NCBI GenBank assembly: GCA_022495995.1 | Contig: JAFEMH010002432.1 | Span: 248,001 to 312,000 of the forward strand | Direction: 5' to 3' | Source: Adenophora triphylla var. japonica | Lineage: Eukaryota; Streptophyta; Magnoliopsida; Asterales; Campanulaceae | DNA: 64,000 bases | Shown here: positions 1 to 9,935 of the stretch, piece by piece | How positions within the stretch are numbered: the first letter of the stretch is position 1 | How the letters are laid out: each line of letters begins with the position of its first letter | The notes under the pieces: model-generated | Told to the model about the DNA's origin: nothing | The model's input: the letters and a program-made list of their open reading frames with translations, nothing else | Database searches by the model: none | Made by a program: the position numbers and the translations under genes

Positions 1-1087
1 GATGATCACAAGTCATAAGATGAGGACGGGATCATAATCCCAAATACATAAATTCCAAGGAATCCCGAGCGACAACCAACAAATGGTTTGTACGTCCGGA
101 AGATAACTTGGGACATTTCCCCCCCTTTATTTTCAAACACATGCACACAAAGAAAGCACGCAAGCAAACACGATTAATGAAATCTAGGGAGACTTGCTCC
201 GGCAAGGCACTTTGGGTGAACGCCAAACGTTCTTCCCAAGGGGTAACTTAACCTCCGAACCCATAAAACCTTTTTTTCAAAGTTTTGAGGTAATCAAAAT
301 GGCGTGGCGACTCCGTTTTTCAAATAACTCGGATGTCTTCAAACTCGCGTGAATCCAATAAACAAAAATTTTGGGCACACATTCACAGTATGAAGTAGTA
401 TCTATAGTGTTGTTATGAGATGTTTACGAATCTCATGAATCACAGAGATAACGTTGGCGTAATTGTCTACGAGAATGTAGCATGCGGTTACAAATAACGA
501 CGTGAATTTACACATGTATTGTTTAGTCGAGTTCGCCTGATTGGTCATGATCGACATGAATTCGTGCCTTGTTCAGGCAGAGATAGCATAAATAATATAT
601 CATATGTCGAACGAATATAGGTCGAGAAAAATGAAGGTCGAATAATGAGCTTGGTCGATTGATCTAGCTTGATGGGCCAGTATAATTAGGAAATCTTGAT
701 GGGCCTACTCCGCTTGATAGACTTTTGGGCCAGTTTAATCGTAGAATCAGTCCGTTGGGTTTGATCTATCATTTTTATTTAGTTCAACTATCAAAAAATT
801 AGATATTTTGGTTGTCAAGATTTCACTATGATAATGTGTTATAGATTGTGATTTTTAGTTTTATTTGTCAATTGTCATTAAATTCTGCCACATGGGTATA
901 TAGTTGCTTAAGCTGGTTGGTATAGAAGATGCATTGTCCTGCCAACATCTACCAATTGATTGACCCTATCTTGTGTTTATTAATTCTTGTTAAAAAAACT
1001 GACCAAATATTGCAACTAACAGTGACCAAACCCCCTTTGTATGTCATTGTTGTTACACGTACTGAAGAAAAGCTGGGTTCAGGGTCA
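1..1087. other. Unassigned non-coding sequence
   Basis: I recognise no gene here. The open frames are short and lack family motifs. A phrase near 303-316 containing TGGCGACTCCGTT resembles sequence often seen near plant LTR ends or primer-binding sites, but no matching second LTR is visible, so I do not call an element. Confidence 0.3.
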
Positions 1088-1301
1088 ATTAGGGCAATTG
1101 TGCGGATATAGTTGGGTTGGCTTGGGTTGAGTCAGGTTGTGACGGGTTAACGGATTGAAACGGATCGGTTTGTTAGAATCAGTTTAAGTTGACGGGGTCA
1201 ATTAGGTCAAGTTGGAACGAGGCGGGTTGATCAGTTTATTTTTTCCCGTCTGTACACCTTAGATTCATTAAATCCGACTGTTTATGTTTGCGGAATGAAA
1301 T
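1088..1301. repeat. Direct repeat copy 1 (about 210 bp)
   Basis: This segment, rich in GGGTTGG and GGGTCAA words, is repeated with a few differences at 1791-2002. Both copies run from an ATTGTGCGGATA motif to a GTTTATGTTTGC motif. The words resemble the subterminal repeats of decayed hAT elements, but I found no terminal repeats or target duplication. Confidence 0.6.
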
Positions 1302-1682
1302 GGGTCAAGTTGGGTTGGTCGACTCGTTAAGTTTAGCGGGTTGTGACTGGTGACCCGTTTCAACCCACTAAATTAAAAGGGCTCAATTAGATTGAATAAT
1401 TAGTGAATTTGATGTGCGTATTATTGAATAACTATTTTAAATTGCCAAGAGGCCTAGATATATCCATGGAGATTTAATGATATATCAGATAAATTATTAC
1501 TGGAAGGATATAAAATTGCAGGATATAAGAAATACTACTTCTTCCATAAAATAAAAAAAGGTCATATTTTTCTTTATCTTTAATTTCAAAATAGCCATAA
1601 TTTTTGAAATACAAATAAGGATAGGATGTTTCATAAAGCCACTGACTTGTCAAACGTAACAATTTATTAGTGACATGGAGTA

Positions 1683-1783
1683 TGATCAAACGGTTCGAAG
1701 GAAGTTACTTTGGGAACTCTCATGAACCAAAATACTCCCTCGGTCTCCAATAAATTGTCACGATTTTAAACAAATTAGGGCAA
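1683..1783. repeat. Direct repeat, Stowaway-like end, copy 1
   Basis: An approximately 95-bp unit ending in a CTCCCTCGGTCTCC motif and ATTGTCACGATTTT is repeated at 1999-2097. The CTCCCTC block resembles one end of a Stowaway MITE, but the other end is not visible. Confidence 0.5.
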
Positions 1784-1790
1784 TTAGGGC

Positions 1791-2002
1791 AAATGGGCAA
1801 TTGTGCGGATAGAGTTGGGTTGGCTTGGGTTGAGTCAGGTTGTGGCAAGTTAACGGATTGAAACGGATCGATCCGTTAGAATCAGTTTAAGTTGATGGGG
1901 TCAATTAGGTCAAGTTGAAACGAGTCGGATTGACCAATTTATTTTTTCCGGTCTGTACACCTTAGATTCATTAAATCCGACTGTTTATGTTTGCAGAATG
2001 AT
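1791..2002. repeat. Direct repeat copy 2 (about 210 bp)
   Basis: Second copy of the 1088-1301 segment. It is followed directly by the second copy of the 1683-1783 unit, so the block looks like a local duplication rather than two independent insertions. Confidence 0.6.
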
Positions 2003-2143
2003 AAAACGGTTAGAAGGAATTTACTTTGGGAACTCTCATGAACCAAAATACTCCCTCCATCTCCAATAAATTGTCACGATTTTAAACAAATTATAAGAAA
2101 CAAGTTGTTTCACTTTCACTTATACAACATGTAACTATGTAAC

Positions 2144-2712
2144 TGTTTCACCCTAAAAAATCCGCTTAAATATGTTTTACATCTTGGACATTCATCTTGA
2201 GGTAACGTCTTAACTTACGTTTTGAACTAACGCTTTGAAAATGTTTGTTGTATTTTCCTATTTTTCATGGGCACGAAGATAAATAAAATTAAATCATTTA
2301 AATGACTGCATAGACTTAGTCAAGCAACGGTCTCCACCTTCAACCAAGGAATAACAGCTTATCTCCATCAACAAATAGCGAGATTCTAGGCGAGATTTCA
2401 GCAAGGCATTCAAGATGTTGTTTTTCAGTTACATTCACACATATATATTGTACCTAGAACGCACCTGTACACACGTTCCACAATTTTGCTCACTTCCACT
2501 CTGCACTTGTATTCACAAACGCATAATATTTAATAAAATATCTTTGGTTTAGGCAGGCTTTTCAAAGGCCTCCCGAGATTTTTCTCTTAGACGATTGTTC
2601 TAAGGGTTTTCTCGTTACATTCTCGTGCTCATCTTGCTTTGAGAACTATATTCCATTTGTGCCCAAACCTCCTTGAGAAGACAAATTTACTTGTCAAAAT
2701 TTGTCCAAAACA
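2144..2712 (+). repeat. 5' LTR
   Basis: 569 bp with TG...CA ends, matching 8106-8674 along its whole length. A TATATAT block near 2443 and an AATAAAATATC block near 2532 are the most likely promoter and polyadenylation signals. Confidence 0.92.
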
Positions 2713-2715
2713 ATT

Positions 2716-2733
2716 TGGCGCCGTCTGTGGGAA
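2716..2733 (+). other. Primer-binding site
   Basis: TGGCGCCGTCTGTGGGAA lies three bases after the 5' LTR. The first nine bases match the complement of the plant tRNA-Asp 3' end; the rest departs from it, so the primer identity is uncertain. Confidence 0.7.
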
Positions 2734-2759
2734 CTTTGGTTTTTTAGATTCCAAACAAG

Positions 2760-4596
2760 ATGAGCAATCCGACTTCAGCCATACCTACCCCCATCATCCC
2801 AACTGGGGCAAGGACCAGCGCATCAAATGTACCTGTGGCGTCTAGCGTGCATTCACCTGTGGGCTCTGGCGCGGCCATGTCTCAAAACCAAGGGCTTGGC
2901 CAAGGTGGAACTTCAGCCATGACATTGCCGGAAATTTCGTTAGGATTGATAACTACCATGACGTCTATGATGCAACAATTGAAAGACCAGATAGACGGAC
3001 AGCAACATACCAATTGGATGATTTTTAACCACATCGATAGGCTACGACAAGATTTCTCGGCTTCAGGGCTCAACATTCCAATAGTCAACACGCCGAAGAC
3101 ATCACCCTTGCAGCCTAGAACCCTTTTCTCAGACGCTGGAATGAGAGTACGTGGTGGACAAGTCAACACATCCACGTTCAACACCGTTCAGACTGAAAGC
3201 ACTACCGTCACATTCAACCCAATGCCGCTGTCATCATGTTTCACTTTCGCGACCCCCCCTCCTATGGGGCAAACAGGGAGTTTTAACCTGTTCAATAATC
3301 CTTTGAATCCTCTAGTTACTACTAGCCCTGTTGCAGATACCGCCCTTGCAAGGGAAGTACAGCAACTTAAGGAAATCCTCATGAAGGTTCCCGAAGTCAC
3401 CTTGCCCTTCAACCAAGCATCTCCAACCAGCCATCATGACTCACATTTTGTTCTTGATATAGCTGGGGTGGAGATCCCTAAGAGATTCCAAGTACCCCCC
3501 CATGAAGCAATATGATGGCACGACAGATCCTGCAAAGCATGTAGCCCTGTACCAAGAAAAGATGGAATTTATCAGCATTCTTCCGCATCTTAAAAAAGTT
3601 TGTTTATGCAGGGGTTTCGGATCCACCCTATCTGGTCCCGCCTTGATGTGGCTGACCAATCAACCTATGAACTCCATCTCGTCTTACTCTCAATTAATTA
3701 ACATGTTTCTTAACCAATTTTCTTGTAACTGTGTGTTTGAAAAGCTAACAAGTGACCTTTACAAGGTTGTTCAACAACCTGATGAAACTTTAAAGGATTA
3801 CGTGTTCAGGTTCAACAAAGAGGCCGTAAGCATTCCTCACATTGATGTGTCGACTACAACTGAAGCTTTCAGGATGGGCCTAAAGAGAGAATCACCGTTC
3901 TACCAAGATCTTGTAATGTTCCCATCTAGAAGTTTGGAAGAAGTCAGGACGAGGTCTGTTCGTTTCATCAGGCTGGAAGAAGATGAAATGATCCATAGCA
4001 AGGCGTCAAAGAAGACGCCTACATATGAAAATCCCGACAGAAAGGCGGATTCATCCCAACATCGATCTAATAGGGGAAAACCCTACTCTAAAACTGACTC
4101 TTCTAAGATTAACGTTGTTGAAGAAGATGATGATGAAGTTGATAAGGCTTATCCCAAAATTAGTGACTACTGTTTTTCTGTTGACGTTTCAGGTCTCCTG
4201 CATGCAATGGACAACTTAGGTGGCAAGGCAAGGTGGCCAAAGGCAGCTGACAAATCATCATCCTGGAAAGACAAATCAAAGTGGTGTGCCTATCATGAAG
4301 ATTTTGGTCATACTACTGATAATTGCATTGCCTTGAGAAAAGAAATTAGCTACTTGCTGTCGAAAGGACTCCTCAAAGATCTGTTGGGGAAAAGAAAAGG
4401 ACGAGTTGAAACAAAAGAAGCTGCCGCTGACGCTCCATCTTCACCTCCTCCTGCAACCAAGGTGATCAACTTTATCACAGGTGGTTCAGACATTTGCGGC
4501 ACCACGTATTCTGCAGCAAAGCGTCATGCAAAGGATTCCAAAGAGGATAAGATGGAACTGCCAGCTAGACATCCAGATCACTCGCCGGGGGAATAA
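2760..4596 (+). pseudogene. gag: Retrotransposon gag (Tat lineage), frameshifted
   Basis: The reading frame opens at ATG 2760 and codes for a low-complexity, Pro/Ser/Thr-rich N-terminus with a short helical part (LAREVQQLKEILMKV). It is broken near 3495-3500, where a run of seven C puts it out of frame. The gag capsid-like domain continues in another frame from about 3502 (QYDGTTDPAKHVALYQ, ALMWLTNQP). The C-terminal part has WCAYHEDFGHTTDNC, the C-H-H-C nucleic-acid-binding motif typical of Tat gag proteins in place of a retroviral zinc knuckle, followed by LRKEISYLLSKGLLKDLL. A TAA at 4594 then separates it from the protease remnant in the same frame. Gag would form the virus-like particle. 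A one-base loss in the C run would restore the frame, so the lesion may be young. Confidence 0.85.
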
Positions 4597-5158
4597 ATTA
4601 TTTTCGATGATGATGATAAAGAAGACGTATTAGATCCACATCATGATGATCTAGTTGTCACACTACAGATTGCCAATTGTAAGGTGAAACACATCTTAAT
4701 CGACAATGGTAGTTTAGTCAACTTGATCATGAAGAGCACTTTGGAAGAAATGATGATCCCTCTATCAGAAGTAGTGAGAAATTCCTCCATCTTGGTAGGC
4801 TTCAGTGGGGAACCAAACAAACAATTGGAAAGATCAAATTGCCCATTTATGTGGAAGGAATGAATTCTATGGAAAGGATTTGCGTGATTGACTGCCCATC
4901 TTCTTATAACGTCATCTTGGGCAGACCTTGGATCCATAACATGAAAGCGGTCCCTTCTACATACCATCAATGTGTCAAAATTCCAACACCTTGAGGAGTC
5001 ATCAAGGTGAAGGGAGATCAGCAAGCTGCAAAAGAATGCTACAAAACAGATACGAAGGCGTGTTCTACTCATTAAGCGCGGCTTACAAAGAAGTCAATCT
5101 CATGCGCCTCAAAATCCGTAACGACGAAGATGACGAATCCTACCTGTTAGATGTCTAG
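4597..5158 (+). pseudogene. Retrotransposon aspartic protease remnant
   Basis: Directly after the gag stop, the same frame continues with an acidic stretch and [11 protein letters not shown], the D-N/S-G active-site region of Tat-type pepsin-like proteases. A frameshift near 4820 follows. Another frame carries [15 protein letters not shown] and [13 protein letters not shown], the conserved C-terminal half of this domain. A TGA at about 4992 replaces the Trp usually seen in the TPWG motif, compatible with a G-to-A change. After this the element has no RT, RNase H or integrase, so the pol region was lost by deletion. Confidence 0.8.
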
Positions 5159-6119
5159 TTGGGACTGGGGCATGTCATCATCCAATAATACGGTGCCAAG
5201 GACTACGCCTTGAATAATATTACGTGTAAGTTAAAATTCATTGCAATTTTAACGTCAAGGTACGAACCCCTTTTTTTTTAATTTCTTTTCCCTTTGGTTT
5301 TCTTATTCCTTTAATTTTTATCAAAATCCCTACTTACTTAAGCATCGAAGGGGTGTTAGCTAAGCTAACACCCAACCCTAACATGTTCCTGTGATGCAAG
5401 GTGAATGCTCCTGAACATTGGACAAACAACCTTAGAGATATGCATGGCAAGCTACTCGAAAGAACAAACGCTTCTTGATAGTATAAGGTACATGATTTCC
5501 CATACTTCAAAGCGTTTTTCATAATGTACTTATGGAATGATGATCATAACCGCCTGGGCGCACGTCTTTCACACTCAATTTAGAATAACAAATACCATTC
5601 ACCTTGTCAAGGGAATCGCATTTGATATTTTAAAATTCAAGATGTGAACAAAGGATTGTAACGTAAACATGTTACCTAAGTACTCCGAAAAGTGACATTT
5701 CTACATGTCACCTACAACTTGGTTATAACATCGTTGCATGTTATCTTTACAACTTGGTTATAACATCGTTGCATGTTATCTTTACAACTTGGTTATAACA
5801 TCATTGCATATTATCTTTACAAATTGGTTACAACACTTACGTGTTGTCTTTCGTATCTGAACATAAAATTACTCAAAGGTATAAAACATCCCAAGCATCG
5901 TAGCAGTTAAAATTTACCAAAAGACCAAAGATGTTGGACCAACCCAACACCATCAAAAGCTAAAATGTTTGGACTCTTATGAGCCACTTATAAAAATCCC
6001 AACTATAAAGTTGTCCTAGAGGCCTACCCCCTATTTTCGAAACCCAAATTAATGTGCCAACAGAGGCACGATCAAATAAAACATAAACATTGCTTTAAAA
6101 GCGTAAATATTAAATTATT
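5159..6119. other. Non-coding interior of the LTR element with a 35-bp tandem repeat
   Basis: No coding features. Four copies of a 35-bp unit (ACAACTTGGTTATAACATCG...) start at about 5714, 5749, 5784 and 5819; the last is diverged. This stretch takes the place where pol would lie in an autonomous relative. Confidence 0.6.
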
Positions 6120-7860
6120 TTATGCAACAGGGGCATCACTTTCCTTACCATCATTTTGAGCAGACGTTCCGGCTTCATTCTTTTCTTCCTTCCTTCCTAC
6201 TTCATCTCTTCCTGGCGCCTTGACCTCATTCGAATTCACCTCACCTACATCCACCTCTTCACACAGAAAAGCATCCAACATGGCTACCTCCTCCTCAATC
6301 TTCCAGGCCTCATGTTTCCCAGCCTCATATTCTCTAATCATGTTGATTCTGCTTTCCATCATGGCCTTAGTAGCATCTGCCATGAATTGTTCCTTCGCCT
6401 CCGCCAGCTCCTTGATATGCTCTGCTTCCACCCTCAGCATCCTTGTAGTAAGATCCGTTAATTCCTTCTCCAGCTGTTCAGTTTTTGCTTTTGCTTGTGC
6501 AACCTTCTCCTCTCCCATCTTCACCTTCTGTATTAGGATCCTGATACGATCCTCCTTCACCTCTATTTCCTTCACCAACGATCCCATATACTTCGTCACC
6601 TATAAAACATGTTTTCATGTCAGGAAAAGTAAACACCTGGAAGACTATGTCAACAAAAGGATTTTCTTTACCTTCTCCCAAACACTCTCCATATTGGCCT
6701 TCAAACTCTCCATTTTCAAATCCTCCTCTACCGTGATCACCATATCATCAACCTTCCTTTTCTTGCCAGACCTGGTTAAGCTATCTCCCTTGGGGAGAGG
6801 AGGTTTACCACCCTCTAGCTTCACTCCAATTTTGGCTCTCAAGTTGGACATAATATCAGTTACATCAAAACCTGACTTTGAACGGGTAACTGTTCCATCA
6901 AAATGAAAAGAGTTAAAGGGGAGCTGTAACCAAGAATCATGTATATGGGGAAGGGCTTTACCAGATGACATCTTTACAGGACTGGCGCTAATGGAAACTC
7001 TTTCCTCCTCCCTCGAGTCTTCGCCAATAAACTCATCAGGGCTAGGTTTATACTTTCGTAAAGATGCCGGAGATAGATTCAAAATCGATTCAACATTTGC
7101 AGCAGTTTCCTCAGTAGATGGGAATAATTCTTCCAATAGTGCAACTACGCGAAAAAGGAGGTAAAAAGATGGTCAAAATGACAAATCAAGCAAGATGTAA
7201 AGAGATAAGCCAAGCATTAAAACAACATCTACCTTGGCGGATCCAAGCAGATGTCGCCTCCTTGCCTTCTCCCTCGAAACTAGCCTTCTTCACATAAAAG
7301 AACTTGTGTTTCCATCCTCTATCAGTAGCATCTAACCCTAGAACCAAAGGACTCCTACCTGGCCTAATCCTAAAATTAAACCTACCGTTCCCAAAAGCCT
7401 TAATAACATACGTAAACGCTAACTCCTCTAAACCAGCAACCAGCCCCTGTCCCGTTGAAATCCTGTCTAATGTGTGCAAAGTACGCCAACTAATGGGCAT
7501 CAACTGACAGTAAGATAGTTTTGTGACCTTAAAGAAGCGGGTAATCGTGGGAGAAAAGGGGAATTTCAGTCCTATTATGAAGGGATACTCATAGAAACCT
7601 ACCCAATCAACGGAAAAACAATCGACGCTACATGCCTCGCCTGGTACGAGAAATTTCGTGTTTGGGGGAAACGCATTGTTTCTCTTCAACGCAACAACGT
7701 GGGATGCGCTAAAGTTGCACAATTCATCATCCTTCTTTTTTATAAACCCTAAGCATTTAAAACGCTTGGGGGGAGTGGCATCAACATCGATAATTGCCTT
7801 TCCTTTACCCATGTGCGACGAACAAAAAGTAAACGGAGAAACAAGAGAGAGATTACTCAT
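6120..7860 (-). CDS. Antisense three-exon gene inside the LTR element; Transposase_28/gypsy-type-like domain plus coiled coil
   Basis: Exons read on the minus strand at 7860-7233, 7144-6672 and 6599-6120. The introns are short and canonical (CAAG|GTAGATG to GCGTAG, and GAAG|GTAAAGA to TTATAG). Phases agree across both junctions and give 526 residues with no internal stop. The N-terminal exon has an MGKGKAIIDVDATPPKRF basic patch, then FYEYPFIIGLKFPFSP, ITRFFKVTKLSYCQL and SWRTLHTLD. This resembles the plant 'putative gypsy type transposon' domain (PF04195). Exon 2 is acidic/serine-rich with a KKRKVDD motif that could be a nuclear signal. Exon 3 is almost all charged helix, predicted coiled coil (KVKMGEEKVAQAKAKTEQ). 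Antisense extra ORFs are known in Tat elements; a role in mobility is unproven. ATG 7860 is the first in frame; 7812 is an alternative start. Confidence 0.75.
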
Positions 7861-8105
7861 CGGAGAAAAGGCGGAGACAATAGCGCCGGCTAAGGATAAG
7901 CAGTTTATGAGAAATATGATTTTCCTTCAAAAATTCAAATTAAATATGACAAGACCACTACAAAGCCCATAATGAGCCCTAATTCCTCGAGCATTGTGCG
8001 GGCTAACCACCTCATCACCTTCCTTTCAAGACCGAGGCGACACTTGTCAAAAATATTAAGACTTTTCGTATTTCAGCATGGAAGCCTCAATATTTTGGGG
8101 GCAAT
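7861..8105 (-). promoter_or_regulatory. Putative upstream region of the antisense gene; polypurine tract of the element
   Basis: The stretch between the antisense ATG and the 3' LTR has no ORF. At 8092-8104, ATTTTGGGGGCAA immediately precedes the LTR and is the plus-strand priming polypurine tract. Any antisense promoter must lie here or in the LTR; I see no clear TATA box. Confidence 0.45.
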
Positions 8106-8674
8106 TGTTTCACCCTAAAAAATTCGCTTAAACATGTTCTACATCTTGGACATCCATCTCGAGGTAACGTCTTAACTTACGTCTTGGACTAAAGTCTTGA
8201 AAATGTTTGTTGTATTTTCCTATTTTTCAGGGGCACGAAGATAAATAAAATTAAATCATTTAAATGACTGCATAGACTTAGTCAAGCAACGGTCTCCACC
8301 TTCAACCAAGGAATAACGACTTATCTCCATCAACAAATAGCGAGATTCTAGGCGAGATTTCAGCAAGACATTCAAGATGTTGTTATTCAGTTACATTCAC
8401 ACATATATATTGCACATAGAACGCACCTGTACACACATTTCACAGTTTTGCTCACTTTCACTCTGCACTTGTATTCAGAAACGCATAATATTTAATAAAA
8501 TATCTTTGGTTTAGGCAGGCTTTTCAAATGTCTCCCGAGGTTTTTCTCTTATACGATTGTTCTAAAGGTTTTCTCGTTAAATCCTCGTGTTCATCTTGCT
8601 TTGAAAATTATATTTCATTTGTGTCCAAACTTCCTTGAAAAGACAAATTTACTTGTCGAAATTTGTCCAAAACA
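8106..8674 (+). repeat. 3' LTR
   Basis: 569 bp, same ends as 2144-2712 and followed by the target duplication GTAAC at 8675-8679. Roughly 37 substitutions separate the two LTRs, counted by eye; many are transitions. Confidence 0.92.
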
Positions 8675-8839
8675 GTAACGTTAGGTGATACAATTATCAT
8701 TAAACGAATTGAAATTAATTTCCCATCTCAGCTTATTGTTATACTGCATTAAAACTGCAAGATCGAGGAGTTGGTCTTATAAAAAATGCGTTTTTTCTGG
8801 CACTTAGAAAAAACGTATTTTGTGTTTTCCCGTTTGTGT

Positions 8840-9295
8840 CAGTGCCAGTGCCAGTTAAATAAAATGCCAGTGTGACAAAGTGCCAGTACATGTGTAACAA
8901 AATGCCAGTGAAAAAAGTGCCAGTACCAGTTTAACAAAGTGCCAGTGTAAACTGGCACTGGCACTTTGTTAAACTGGCACTGACGCTTTTTACACGGGCA
9001 CTTTTATATACATGGTATCACTCTTCATCTTGGCACTGTTACACTAACACTGGCACTTTGTTACACTAACATTTTTGCTGGCTCTCAAAAACACAAGCAC
9101 TGGCATTCAAAAACACATGCACTGGCATTCAAAAACACATGAACTGGCACTCAAAAACACATACACTGGTACTCAAAAACACTGGTAATCATTTTTGCTG
9201 GCTCTCAAAAACACAAGCACTGGCACTCATAAACACTTGCACTGGCACTCCAAAACACATGCACTGACACTTCAAAACACATGCACTGGCATCTA
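8840..9295. repeat. Short interspersed repeats (TGCCAGTG / CACTGGCACTC)
   Basis: Many copies of TGCCAGTG in one orientation (8840-8950) and of its complement with a CAAAAACACATG spacer (9060-9290). The switch in orientation near 8950 makes a possible hairpin. These look like internal repeats of the transposon. Confidence 0.7.
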
Positions 9296-9296
9296 A

Positions 9297-9410
9297 TTAC
9301 CCATCTCCTGCACACCATTCTTTCAATTTACCAAATTGAGTTTCTAAAGATCCCCTTTGTCCAAAATCGGAAACAGCTCGACGGAAACCACGAAGGATGC
9401 AGAAAAGGGC
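9297..9410 (-). pseudogene. Captured coding fragment of unknown origin
   Basis: The minus strand holds an open frame of about 38 codons ending at TAA 9297-9299. It contains LRGFRRAVSDFGQRGSL and ETQFGKLKEWC, which reads like real protein sequence. I cannot name the family. It lies inside the Pack-MULE just downstream of the RING exon and may come from a second gene. Confidence 0.4.
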
Positions 9411-9531
9411 TAGTTATGGGGTGAGGAAGTAAGAATTTACTTGCTGAAGAGAAGGATTTATCAAAAACCCACATGCGCTCAACATAAACCATTGAATCAT
9501 CATCAAATATGTGAATGGTGATAATACAAAC

Positions 9532-9734
9532 CTGACTTGATGGTCACCGACATTGGTCCAAGCTTCCATGCAAATTGGGCAAAATAAACCATCAATTTCA
9601 CTTCTACTCCACTCCCCTCCAATTCCGCTCGAACTATCCTGACTCCCAATGTTTCCATTACACGGTGCCGGCTCACCCGTTTTCCCAATTCTATCGTCGG
9701 AATTATGACCATCAATTGCTTGCTGGCCGGACAT
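9532..9734 (-). pseudogene. Captured exon of an RFWD3-like RING E3 ubiquitin ligase
   Basis: The frame from ATG 9734 reads MSGQQAIDGH, an acidic/serine-rich linker, then LFCPICMEAWTNVGDHQV. This is the first part of a C3HC4 RING finger (CPIC), close to plant RFWD3-type proteins. The exon ends at a good donor (CAG|GTTTGT at 9532/9531). The remaining RING cysteines, which would lie in the next exon, are not found before the end of the element. The frame is open upstream of the ATG through a CT-rich stretch that looks like a 5' UTR. With half a RING it cannot act as a ligase. Confidence 0.72.
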
Positions 9735-9935
9735 TGAAACGCTAGGAGATGGCGCCGACGGTATGATTTCGACTACACTGTCGTGGGAGAGAAAATGGTT
9801 GTTTGCGTCTAGAGAGAGAGTAGTGAGAGAGAGAGAGACTGCGAGTAGAGAGAGACCGTGTTCTTAAAACACAAACACGTTTTTTTTAAAAGCACATAAA
9901 AAACGCGTTTTTTACAAGTTTTTGACAAGATCGAG

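Larger units (their letters stand above)
2144..8674 (+). mobile_element. Complete non-autonomous Tat-like LTR retrotransposon (TR-GAG type)
   Basis: The element has two LTRs of identical length (569 bp) that start TGTTTCACCC and end CCAAAACA. It is flanked by the same 5-bp target duplication, GTAAC (2139-2143 and 8675-8679). A TGGCGCCGT-type primer-binding site follows the 5' LTR and a G-rich polypurine tract precedes the 3' LTR. The interior holds gag and a protease remnant but no reverse transcriptase, RNase H or integrase, so it must have moved with help from another element. A spliced antisense gene fills 6120-7860. By-eye comparison of the LTRs gives about 37 substitutions in 569 bp, so it is not a recent insertion. 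Confidence 0.93.
8768..9926. mobile_element. Pack-MULE (Mutator-like, non-autonomous) carrying host gene fragments
   Basis: Imperfect terminal inverted repeats of about 55-60 bp share TAAAAAA(T/C)GCGTTTTTT and a GTGTTTT block (left 8768-8828, right 9866-9926 inverted). A 9-bp direct duplication AAGATCGAG flanks the element at 8759-8767 and 9927-9935, the size expected for Mutator-like elements. There is no transposase. The interior has a CACTGGCAC-type repeat block and two minus-strand coding fragments, one clearly a RING finger exon of a host gene. Confidence 0.82.

Noticed and set aside
1074..2097. Solo LTR pair or hAT element
   Set aside because: The duplicated blocks lack TG...CA ends, terminal inverted repeats and target duplications, so I call them only direct repeats.
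6156..6906. Plus-strand frames of 101 and 228 codons
   Set aside because: They are shadows of the spliced antisense gene. Codon phases, splice sites and the domain all support the minus strand.
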